This document shows, one piece after another, positions 1-5,771 of a DNA stretch of 7,534 nt (positions within the stretch are counted from its first letter, which is position 1; each line of letters starts with the position of its first letter). Made by a program: the position numbers and the translations under genes. The notes under the pieces are model-generated. The model had not been told where the DNA came from, did not search any database, and saw only the letters and a list, made by a program, of their open reading frames with translations. The DNA lies in the NCBI GenBank assembly GCA_028290765.1, contig JAQGJF010000775.1:1-7534 (forward strand). Direction: 5' to 3'. The DNA comes from Tardiphaga sp. Its GTDB lineage: Bacteria > Pseudomonadota > Alphaproteobacteria > Rhizobiales > Xanthobacteraceae.

Positions 1-565
1 CGTCGATGATCGACCGCCGCCAGAAATCGGCCGCGGCGTCGGACAGTCCCGCTTTCTGCTCCGCGAGCGATGAGACGATCAGCGGCAGTTTGCGCGCGGC
101 GTCCACGCTGACCGGGGAGTTGGCGCGATAATGATTCTTGCGGACCCAGTTTGCCGGATCGCTCAGCATCGGCTCGCCGTTGAACAGAGAGGCGACATTG
201 GCCAGGTCAAGGCGGATCGCCGCATAGGCGGCGCTGCCGTGGAAGGTTCCGTCATGAGCGACATGGGGCGGCATGACCAGAACATCGGCCGGCCGCATGT
301 CGAAAGACCAATGCGTCACACGGTCGGTGGAATTCAGCAGCATCCCGATGATGAGCTTGTCGTCGGTCGCAATGCGTTGCGTGCGGATACCGACCGAGAA
401 TATGCCGATGCTGAGCGAGAAGTCGCCGAGGCCGACATGAGTCAACGAGCCGCGCAACTTGCCGCGGCCCAGTTGCATCACATCGACATGGGTGCCCTGG
501 ACCGCGTGGTGAAGGCCTTCGAAGCCGTCCAGGCTGCGCTTGTCGATTGAAAGCTGCTGACCCAT
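1..565 (-). CDS. AraC-family transcriptional regulator, N-terminal part (cut by left edge)
   Basis: The minus strand is open from an ATG at 565 to the window edge (188 codons, no stop). The product starts MGQQLSIDKRSLDGFEGL and continues through segments such as VMQLGRGKLRGSLTHVGLGD and MRPADVLVMPPHVAHDG. This is the style of the N-terminal cupin-like sensor domain of AraC regulators: a charged start, then a beta-rich domain with a 'pp..e/h.dg' turn. The C-terminal helix-turn-helix domain would lie beyond the window, so DNA binding is inferred. The start is 6 bp after the stop of the transporter-like gene and in the same frame (TAA TCG GAA ATG). The ribosome site is poor (GGAA close to the ATG), so translation may depend on coupling. 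As a regulator next to a divergent sulfatase operon it is a natural candidate to control it. An unrelated cupin regulator is the main alternative. Confidence 0.75.
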   Translation of the reverse strand, partial: MGQQLSIDKRSLDGFEGLHHAVQGTHVDVMQLGRGKLRGSLTHVGLGDFSLSIGIFSVGIRTQRIATDDKLIIGMLLNSTDRVTHWSFDMRPADVLVMPPHVAHDGTFHGSAAYAAIRLDLANVASLFNGEPMLSDPANWVRKNHYRANSPVSVDAARKLPLIVSSLAEQKAGLSDAAADFWRRSIID

Positions 566-571
566 TTCCGA

Positions 572-1090
572 TTATTGGCTTTCCATTTTTGGGCTTTCCG
601 ATTCTCTTTGTCGGGCGGCCATCGACGGCGGTCGATCGTTCCGGAACCTCGCTTTGATCATTTTGCCCGGTACGGCTTCGGCGTTGGTGTCGATATCCGC
701 CGTCACCTGCTGATAATAATAGCCGACGAGGCCGAGGTTAGCGTTGACGCGTGGTTCACCGACTGATGACGTGACCGAGAAGGCCAGATCGCCGCCGAGA
801 ATTTTGGCCGGCGTCACCCAGATCGTGGTCGGCAGATTGAGCCAGGTCTGCACCGAGACGTTGGCCACCAGCAGGCCGCCCGTTGGCAAGGTGCGCCCGC
901 CGCCGAATTTCCCGTCGTAGAAATAGGTGTCGTCCTGAAAGTAGACGCCGGGTGGCGGCGTGATGCCTGCCATCGGTCCGCGCGAGCCCAGCAGGTAGGC
1001 GCCGACGCCGCCTTCGGCGGCTTGCGCGGTCTGGTGCTGCGACAGCGCGATCGCGCCGATGATGAGAGCCGCACCGATGCCGTAACGCAT
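572..1090 (-). CDS. Short secreted SphA/MetA-type outer-membrane transporter-like protein, probably internally deleted
   Basis: The ATG at 1090 is chosen over the upstream one at 1138 because a strong GGGAGGT site sits 5-6 nt before it and because it opens directly with a signal peptide (MRYGIGAALIIGAIALSQHQ, predicted cleavage after residue 24, AQA-AEGG). The mature part begins GGVGAYLLGSRGPMAGITPP and includes GVYFQDDTYFYDG, the typical N-terminus of the SphA / phenol MetA-degradation outer-membrane family, which is usually about 300 residues. This one is only 172. After about residue 120 (GEPRVNANLGL) it jumps to GYYYQQVTAD, which in the family lies near the C-terminus, so about 100 residues of beta-strands seem to be missing. 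It then ends in a charged tail (RPPSMAARQRESESPKMESQ) in place of the usual hydrophobic barrel-closing strand. The reading frame is intact and the start signals are good, but a working barrel is doubtful. The family assignment is from recognition, not a search. Confidence 0.7.
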   Translation of the reverse strand: MRYGIGAALIIGAIALSQHQTAQAAEGGVGAYLLGSRGPMAGITPPPGVYFQDDTYFYDGKFGGGRTLPTGGLLVANVSVQTWLNLPTTIWVTPAKILGGDLAFSVTSSVGEPRVNANLGLVGYYYQQVTADIDTNAEAVPGKMIKARFRNDRPPSMAARQRESESPKMESQ

Positions 1091-1095
1091 TGCCG

Positions 1096-1102
1096 ACCTC
1101 CC
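1096..1102 (-). promoter_or_regulatory. Ribosome binding site of the transporter-like gene
   Basis: Minus-strand GGGAGGT lies 5 nt before the ATG at 1090. It decides the start in favour of MRYGIG rather than the upstream in-frame ATG at 1138, which would put 16 extra residues, several of them charged, in front of the signal peptide. Confidence 0.75.
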
Positions 1103-1371
1103 GTTAGGAAGCGCTCGAACGCAAATCAGCCGGCCCAATTCAATCTAGCCACAACTTGAAAGCGACGACAACGAATTTCATCCCTTGTGGAAAAATGCGC
1201 GCGGCGATGTTGCGTCGGGAGCGTGGGGTGTTGTTCTGGATCGACGGCGACGCATTTGAACTGAATTTTCCGACACAACGAAACACACTCGATCAATGGA
1301 TTGACCGATTCGTGAAGTTGCATGTTAAGGCTCGAATCGCGTGTGAGTAGATTGGCACAAACTGCACATCA

Positions 1372-1399
1372 CACAGGCTCACGATTCGTTTAGCCTGTG
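1372..1399. promoter_or_regulatory. 8-bp perfect inverted repeat, candidate operator
   Basis: CACAGGCT (1372-1379) and AGCCTGTG (1392-1399) are exact reverse complements separated by 12 nt. Neither arm is followed by a T-run, so it does not look like a terminator. Its place in the middle of the divergent control region fits a regulator binding site. AraC proteins more often bind direct repeats, so the partner is unknown. Confidence 0.35.
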
Positions 1400-1527
1400 G
1401 AATCGCTGATGTTCGCGCGTGCGATCTCCGACACGGGAGGTTCACGCACGTCGGGAAGTTTTGCGCATTCGAACGGTACAATAATGGGGAAGCGCAAGAA
1501 ATAGGGAAGCGGGGCTGACTGATTGTT

Positions 1528-1556
1528 TTTGCCGTGCGCGCGATGCGCGCGGCAAA
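1528..1556. promoter_or_regulatory. Strong GC-rich hairpin/palindrome in the operon leader
   Basis: TTTGCCGTGCGC (1528-1539) pairs with GCGCGCGGCAAA (1545-1556): a 12-bp stem with one U-G pair and a 5-nt loop. T residues precede and A residues follow the stem on the plus strand, the reverse of an intrinsic terminator, and no T-run follows on either strand. It could be an operator palindrome for a dimeric repressor (LacI-like operators have TTGCCG...CGGCAA ends) or an mRNA leader structure upstream of the first genes of the operon. The structure is seen directly; the role is inferred. Confidence 0.45.
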
Positions 1557-1579
1557 GCCGCAATGGAAAGGGCCTGCGA

Positions 1580-1729
1580 ATGCGATCGACAACATCCCGT
1601 AACGATCGTCAACCTTACCGAGCATCAAAAACTTTCAGCCTGACCTGCGCGGTCGTCCTCTGCGCTGCTCTCGCCATCGCGGTTGGTCCGGCGCCGACCG
1701 TGGTTCGCTTATGGGATGCCTGTCCGTAG
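1580..1729 (+). CDS. Doubtful 49-aa ORF with one hydrophobic segment, in frame with the downstream FGE
   Basis: The ATG at 1580 follows a GGAAAGGG stretch (1564-1571). The predicted peptide has a basic N-terminal part (MRSTTSRNDRQPYRASKT), a hydrophobic core (FSLTCAVVLCAALAIAVG, residues 19-36) and a short tail ending WDACP before a TAG at 1727. This resembles a signal peptide or a single membrane segment with almost nothing behind it. It is in the same frame as the FGE gene, separated by the TAG and eight codons. It may be a small membrane peptide, the relic of a lost gene's signal peptide, or noncoding leader. I do not recognise a family and would not insist it is translated. Confidence 0.25.
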   Translation: MRSTTSRNDRQPYRASKTFSLTCAVVLCAALAIAVGPAPTVVRLWDACP

Positions 1730-1753
1730 CCATTTGCGTCTGGAGTTGGCGTC

Positions 1754-2743
1754 ATGACATTGCTGCAGGCGGACATCGAGCGGCGGGATCCAAGGCCCGA
1801 GAGTGGCCGGCCTGACGACATGGTCTGGATTCCCGGCGGCACCTTCCGGATGGGCTCCAACGATCATTACCCCGAAGAAGCGCCTGTCCACCGGGTCATC
1901 GTGGATGGCTTCCGGATCGACCGCACGCCGGTGACGAACCGGCAGTTCAAGCGGTTCGTCATGGCCACCGGTCACATCACCAATGCCGAGATCCCGCCGG
2001 ACTCCAAGGACTATCCCGGGGCATTGCCCCATATGCTCTATGCCGGCTCGCTCGTCTTCGTGCATCCGCCGTCGACTTTCGACCTGCGCGACTGGAGCCA
2101 GTGGTGGACATTCATGCGGGGCGCCGACTGGCGCCATCCTTATGGACCCAGGAGCAACATCAATGTGCTCGACCATCATCCCGTCGTGCACGTCGCCTAT
2201 GCCGATGCGCTCGCCTATGCGCGATGGGCGGGGAAGGACCTGCCGACCGAGGCGGAATGGGAGTTCGCCGCGCGCGGCGGCCTCGACGGCGCCGAGTTTG
2301 CCTGGGGCGACGAATTCACGCCGGGTGGCGTACACATGGCGAACACCTGGCAGGGTGAATTTCCGCTGCATAACCGCCACGAGGACGGCTTTGAGCGCAC
2401 CTCGCCGGTGAAGGCATTTCCGCCGAATGGCTATGGCCTCCACGACATGATCGGCAACGTCTGGGAATGGACTTCCGACTGGTGGTCGACCGGGCATGAA
2501 GCCGATGCGCCGAAAGCGTGCTGCATTCCGCAAAATCCGCGCGGCGGGGCCAAGGAAGCCAGCTTCGATCCTCGTCAGCCCAACATCAGAATTCCGCGCA
2601 AAGTGCTCAAGGGCGGCTCGCATCTGTGCGCGCCGAATTATTGCCGTCGCTATCGGCCGGCCGCCCGCCACGCGGAAGCGGTGGATACGTCCACCAGTCA
2701 CATCGGCTTTCGATGTGTCGTGCGCGAAGGGAGTACGTCATGA
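1754..2743 (+). CDS. Formylglycine-generating enzyme family protein (sulfatase maturase, SUMF1/FGE type)
   Basis: Oxidises the cysteine of a sulfatase C-x-P/A-x-R motif to C-alpha-formylglycine in the cytoplasm. The 329-residue product shows the complete FGE-sulfatase fold: WIPGGTFRMGS (residues 25-35), RTPVTNRQFKRFV (57-69), LPTEAEWEFAARGG (163-176), GNVWEWTSDWW (234-244), and the C-terminal KGGSHLCAPNYCRRYR ending in GFRCVVR. The catalytic pair is present as Cys292 and Cys297, with the C-x4-C spacing of authentic FGEs, which tells it apart from EgtB-like or c-type-lectin relatives. There is no signal peptide, which fits action on a nascent Tat substrate. The start is supported by GGAG 8 nt before the ATG. 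Its TGA overlaps the ATG of the sulfatase (ATGA, 2740-2743), so the two are very likely translationally coupled. An adjacent CysCys pair (256-257) sits in a family-typical insertion. Confidence 0.93.
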   Translation: MTLLQADIERRDPRPESGRPDDMVWIPGGTFRMGSNDHYPEEAPVHRVIVDGFRIDRTPVTNRQFKRFVMATGHITNAEIPPDSKDYPGALPHMLYAGSLVFVHPPSTFDLRDWSQWWTFMRGADWRHPYGPRSNINVLDHHPVVHVAYADALAYARWAGKDLPTEAEWEFAARGGLDGAEFAWGDEFTPGGVHMANTWQGEFPLHNRHEDGFERTSPVKAFPPNGYGLHDMIGNVWEWTSDWWSTGHEADAPKACCIPQNPRGGAKEASFDPRQPNIRIPRKVLKGGSHLCAPNYCRRYRPAARHAEAVDTSTSHIGFRCVVREGSTS

Positions 2744-4455
2744 GTGTCGAGAACGATCGCGAGCCAAACAAGACCGGCGTCCCCACGACGGACCACGCCC
2801 TCAACCGGCGCAACATCCTGCTCGGCACGTCGACCCTCGTTGCAGCGGCAACGCTGACGTCGGGCGCCCTGGCGCAGGCACAGAAGGCCGCACCTTCGTC
2901 GCCCGGCGTCGCCGCGCCGTCCGGCCGCAAACCCAATATCCTTGTCATCTTCGGCGACGACGTCGGCCAGACCAATGTCAGCGCCTATTCGTTCGGCCTG
3001 ATGGGCTACCGGACACCGAACATCGACCGGATTGCCAAGGAAGGCATGATGTTCACCGATTATTACGCGGAGCAGAGCTGCACCGCGGGCCGCTCGTCGT
3101 TCATTACCGGCCAATGCACCCTGCGCACCGGCCTTTCCAAGGTGGGCATTCCCGGCGCGACCGTGGGTCTGCAGGCGAGGGACGTGACGCTTGCCGAACT
3201 GCTCAAGCCGCTCGGCTATGCCACCGGTCAGTTCGGAAAAAACCACCTCGGCGACCGCAACGAATTCCTGCCGACGGTACACGGCTTCGATGAGTTCTAT
3301 GGCAATCTCTATCATCTCAACGCCGAGGAGGATCCCGAATCGCGCACCTATCCGCGCGATCCCGCGTTCCGGCAAGCGCTTGGCCCGCGCGGTGTGCTGC
3401 GCTGCAAGGCGTCGGACCGCGACGATCCGACCGAGCAGCCGCGCTGGGGCAAGGTCGGCAAGCAGACCATCGAGGACACCGGGCCGCTTACCAGGAAGCG
3501 CATGGAGACGGTCGACGACGAAACATCCGCCGCGGCAATAGACTTCATCCAGCGTCAGGCACGGGCGAACACGCCGTTCTTCTGCTGGTTCAATTCCACC
3601 CGCATGCACTTCCGCACGCATGTGAGGGAAGCTCACCGCGACAAACCGGGGCTGACCGCACGAACCGAATATGCCGACGGCATGATCGAGCACGACGCGG
3701 TGATCGGAACAATCCTCAAGGCGGTGGACGATCTCGGCATCGGCAACGACACCATCGTGATCTACACCACCGACAACGGCCCGCATCAGAATTCCTGGCC
3801 GGATGCCGGCACGACGCCGTTCCGCAGCGAAAAAAACACCAACTGGGAGGGCGCGTTCCGCGTGCCGTGCCTGATCCGCTGGCCGGGACGTATTCAACCT
3901 GGCTCTGTCTCGAACGACATTGTCAGCGCCCTCGACTGGGTGCCGACGCTGATGGCGGTCGCCGGCGATCCTGACATCAAGGACAATCTGCTCAAGGGCC
4001 ATCAGATCGGCGGCAAGACATACAAGGTTCACCTCGACGGCTACAACCAGCTTCCTTATCTCACCGGCCAACAGCCCCGCGGCGCGCGCAAGGAGTTCGT
4101 CTACTTCAACGACGACGGCGATCTCGTCGCCATGCGTTACGAAAACTGGAAGTTCGTGTTCGAGGAGCAGCGTGCGCAGGGAACGATGCGAATTTGGGCC
4201 GAGCCCTTCACCAAGCTGCGCGTTCCAAAACTGTTCGACCTGAGGTCGGACCCCTACGAGCGCGCGGACGTCACGTCGAACACCTTCTACGACTTTTTCA
4301 TGTCGGACGGCGCCGGTCCATTCATCGCATCCCAAGCGGTGGTGGCTCCTTTTCTCGCCACCTTCAAGGAGTTTCCGCCCAGTCAGCGGCCGTCGAGCTT
4401 CAGCATCGACCAGCTCGTCGAGAAGATGCAGCGGAGCTTTGAGCCCTCGCAATAG
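2740..4455 (+). CDS. Tat-exported sulfatase (arylsulfatase family, type I, alkaline-phosphatase superfamily)
   Basis: Hydrolyses sulfate esters (possibly phosphate or phosphonate esters) using a formylglycine nucleophile. The ATG at 2740 is chosen because AAGGGAG lies 6 nt upstream, because it overlaps the FGE stop, and because a Tat signal follows: NRRNILLG with Arg23-Arg24, then a hydrophobic stretch and a likely cleavage near AQA-QKA (residue 47). An upstream in-frame ATG at 2518 lies inside the FGE gene and would spoil this signal. Visible catalytic elements: Asp73-Asp74 (IFGDDVG), Cys114 in SCTAGRSSFITGQ with Arg118, Lys167/His169 (GKNHLG), His290 (TRMHF), Asp345-Asn346 (TTDNGPH) and Lys365 (SEKNTNWEG). 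All metal and substrate ligands appear intact. The motif is C-T-A-G-R rather than C-x-P-x-R. Length is 571 residues, normal for the family. The C-terminus (TFKEFPPSQRPSSF...) is partly repeated just downstream. Substrate is not predictable. Confidence 0.93.
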   Translation: MSVENDREPNKTGVPTTDHALNRRNILLGTSTLVAAATLTSGALAQAQKAAPSSPGVAAPSGRKPNILVIFGDDVGQTNVSAYSFGLMGYRTPNIDRIAKEGMMFTDYYAEQSCTAGRSSFITGQCTLRTGLSKVGIPGATVGLQARDVTLAELLKPLGYATGQFGKNHLGDRNEFLPTVHGFDEFYGNLYHLNAEEDPESRTYPRDPAFRQALGPRGVLRCKASDRDDPTEQPRWGKVGKQTIEDTGPLTRKRMETVDDETSAAAIDFIQRQARANTPFFCWFNSTRMHFRTHVREAHRDKPGLTARTEYADGMIEHDAVIGTILKAVDDLGIGNDTIVIYTTDNGPHQNSWPDAGTTPFRSEKNTNWEGAFRVPCLIRWPGRIQPGSVSNDIVSALDWVPTLMAVAGDPDIKDNLLKGHQIGGKTYKVHLDGYNQLPYLTGQQPRGARKEFVYFNDDGDLVAMRYENWKFVFEEQRAQGTMRIWAEPFTKLRVPKLFDLRSDPYERADVTSNTFYDFFMSDGAGPFIASQAVVAPFLATFKEFPPSQRPSSFSIDQLVEKMQRSFEPSQ

Positions 4456-4547
4456 TTTTCGGTCGGCGCCGCCGGCCCCGAACGTCGCGGTAGCGTCTAC
4501 ATGGACGAAGTCTTCGCCTTCGTCGCGACCTTCAAGGAGTTTCCGCC
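4360..4547 (+). repeat. Exact 20-bp direct repeat, 168 bp apart
   Basis: ACCTTCAAGGAGTTTCCGCC occurs at 4360-4379, inside the sulfatase gene, and at 4528-4547, inside the relic. Both copies are read in the same frame (TFKEFPP), and the offset of 168 bp is exactly 56 codons. Similarity continues more weakly on both sides at protein level, which points to common descent of two sulfatase C-termini rather than a mobile element. Confidence 0.85.
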
Positions 4548-4650
4548 GCGCTCGTTCCCGCCGAGCTTCGTGCCGGCGACGATCCTGGAGGACACGATCA
4601 GCGATCTGAAGGACGCCAGACGGCGAACAACAACGGGTACGGCGAGGTGA
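4456..4650 (+). pseudogene. Relic of a second sulfatase C-terminus
   Basis: Directly after the sulfatase TAG, and in the same frame, 64 codons run open to a TGA at 4648. From 4498 they read YMDEVFAFVATFKEFPPRSF, then PPSFVPATILEDTISDLKDA and a basic tail. This matches the end of the sulfatase itself (FLATFKEFPPSQRPSSFSID), including an identical TFKEFPP. No ribosome binding site precedes the ATG at 4501 and there is no room for a catalytic domain. The simplest reading is that a tandem sulfatase paralogue stood here and all but its last ~50 codons were deleted. A minor alternative is a C-terminal extension reached by stop-codon readthrough. Confidence 0.65.
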
Positions 4651-4677
4651 GGTTGCCGGCCGGCGCGCGGGCTGGAT

Positions 4678-4685
4678 AGGAGGAG
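4678..4685 (+). promoter_or_regulatory. Strong ribosome binding site of the HAD hydrolase gene
   Basis: AGGAGGAG ends 6 nt before the ATG at 4692, close to the ideal anti-Shine-Dalgarno complement. It fixes the start and is the best ribosome site in the window, as would be useful for a gene no longer coupled to its upstream neighbour. Confidence 0.7.
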
Positions 4686-4691
4686 CGAAGC

Positions 4692-5708
4692 ATGCCTTAC
4701 AAAATTCGTCTTGCTAGTCGGGCGCTTTCCTTTCTCATCGGGTTTGCACTTCCCGTTTTGACAAGCAGCGGCATATCTGCCCAATCCGATCCGCTTCCCT
4801 CCTGGAACGACGGGGCGACCAAAAGATCTATTACCGATTTTGTCGCGCAGGTGACGGTCGAGGGAAGCCCGGGGTTCGTACCGATTCCCGAGCGCATCGC
4901 TACCTTCGACAATGACGGCACGCTGTGGGCCGAGCAGCCGGTCTATTTCCAGATCGCCTTTGCCCTCGATCGCGTCAGGGCGCTGGCCGCGCAACATCCC
5001 GAATGGGCGTCGGAGCAGCCGTTCAGGGCCCTGCTGGAAAAGGACATGAAGGCGTTCGCGGCCACCGGCGAAAATGGTCTGCTGCAGATCATGGCGGTGA
5101 CACATGCCGGCATGACCACCGATGAATTCGCCAGGATCGTCCTCGACTGGGTCGCCACCGCGCGCCACCCGCGTTTCCACCGGCCCTATATCGACCTCGT
5201 CTACCAGCCGATGCTGGAACTGCTGGCCTATCTGCGCGCCAACGGCTTCAAGACCTTTGTCGTTTCCGGCGGTGGTGTCGAATTCATGCGGCCCTGGATG
5301 GAAAAGGTCTACGGGATTCCACCGGAGCAGGTGGTCGGCTCGTCGGGAATCGTGAAATTCAAGGTTGCGGCCAACGGCAAGCCGGAACTCCAGAAGCTCT
5401 CCGACATCGAATTCGTCGATGATGGACCGGGTAAACCCGTCGGCATCAACCGCTTCATCGGCCGGCGGCCGATCTTCGCGTTCGGAAATTCCGACGGCGA
5501 CCTGCAGATGCTGCAATGGACGGCAGCGGGCGAGGGCGCGCGATTTGCGGGCATCGTCCGCCATACCGATGCGGAACGCGAATACGCCTACGACCGGCAA
5601 TCCGAGATCGGCAAACTCGATGAGGCGCTTGATGAGGCGGCCGCGAAGAGGTGGACCGTTGTCGACATGAAACGGGATTGGAAGGCGATATTTCCGTCCG
5701 AGAAGTAA
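4692..5708 (+). CDS. Secreted HAD-superfamily hydrolase (phosphatase-like)
   Basis: A 338-residue protein with a Sec-type signal peptide (basic MPYKIRLASR, hydrophobic core, predicted cleavage after ISA, residue 30). All HAD signature elements are visible: motif I TFDNDGTLW with nucleophile Asp73 and acid/base Asp75; motif II VVSGGG with Ser192; motif IV FGNSDGDLQML with Asp268 and Asp270, the Mg2+ ligands. Between motifs I and II lies a helical cap of about 115 residues (C1-type position), rich in Ala/Leu helices. The layout resembles the phosphoserine-phosphatase branch (HAD, Pfam PF12710 style), so phosphomonoester hydrolysis is likely but the substrate is unknown. Export to the periplasm is less usual for a HAD enzyme and places it with the sulfatase. 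It is the third complete gene of the plus-strand run; 63 bp separate it from the DUF1254 gene. Confidence 0.88.
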   Translation: MPYKIRLASRALSFLIGFALPVLTSSGISAQSDPLPSWNDGATKRSITDFVAQVTVEGSPGFVPIPERIATFDNDGTLWAEQPVYFQIAFALDRVRALAAQHPEWASEQPFRALLEKDMKAFAATGENGLLQIMAVTHAGMTTDEFARIVLDWVATARHPRFHRPYIDLVYQPMLELLAYLRANGFKTFVVSGGGVEFMRPWMEKVYGIPPEQVVGSSGIVKFKVAANGKPELQKLSDIEFVDDGPGKPVGINRFIGRRPIFAFGNSDGDLQMLQWTAAGEGARFAGIVRHTDAEREYAYDRQSEIGKLDEALDEAAAKRWTVVDMKRDWKAIFPSEK

Positions 5709-5771
5709 GCGGCCGCATATGTGATTTTGGCCCGTTAATGGCCAGCCGAGCCAGAAGAGGATCGATCCGCA
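5709..5771 (+). other. Short intergenic gap with small hairpin
   Basis: The 63-bp gap holds a 5-bp inverted repeat, TGGCC (5728-5732) and GGCCA (5740-5744), with a 7-nt loop and no T-run after it. This is too weak to call a terminator. A GAAGAGGA stretch near 5754-5761 is the only ribosome site for the next gene and lies rather far (about 10 nt) from its ATG. Confidence 0.3.

Larger units (their letters stand above)
1091..1753. other. Divergent intergenic control region
   Basis: About 660 bp separate the minus-strand transporter/regulator pair from the plus-strand FGE operon. ORFs in this stretch have no recognisable protein features, apart from the doubtful small ORF at 1580. It is locally more AT-rich than the flanking genes, as expected of a control region. 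Items seen: a perfect 8-bp inverted repeat at 1372-1399, a weaker pair GTGTGA/TCACAC (1341-1346 and 1369-1374) overlapping its left side, a CGTGCG/CGCACG pair (1418-1423 and 1445-1450), a strong hairpin at 1528-1556, and a weak TTGACC (1301) that could be a plus-strand -35 box followed by a poor -10 near 1324. I found no convincing complete promoter on either strand. Confidence 0.6.

Noticed and set aside
131..550. 139-residue plus-strand ORF
   Set aside because: It lies opposite the AraC-like reading frame, which has recognisable family motifs. The plus-strand product has no domain-like features and is a GC-driven shadow.
1351..1366. Sigma-54-like sequence TTGGCACAAACTGCA
   Set aside because: The GG and GC elements are two bases too close together for a sigma-54 promoter.
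1460..1482. TTTGCG ... TACAAT promoter
   Set aside because: TACAAT at 1477 is a fair -10 box, but the only -35-like hexamer is about 10-11 nt upstream, too near, and nothing suitable sits 16-18 nt upstream.
1528..1556. Rho-independent terminator
   Set aside because: The stem is strong, but no T-run follows it on either strand; the T-run is on the wrong side.
1156..1628. Small ORFs on both strands in the divergent region (1156-1350 plus, 1293-1628 minus)
   Set aside because: No ribosome sites, no motifs, atypical composition and mutual overlap; nothing suggests they are genes.
1709..2701. 330-residue minus-strand ORF opposite FGE
   Set aside because: Same reason: the plus strand encodes a complete FGE, and the antisense product shows no recognisable domain.
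2518..2739. Upstream extended start for the sulfatase
   Set aside because: It would add 74 residues encoded inside the FGE gene and bury the Tat signal. The ATG at 2740 has a good ribosome site and the usual stop-start overlap.
2698..4452. 584-residue minus-strand ORF opposite the sulfatase
   Set aside because: The sulfatase on the plus strand has all catalytic motifs. The antisense product is rich in Arg/Val/Glu/Ala typical of reverse-strand shadows in high-GC genes.
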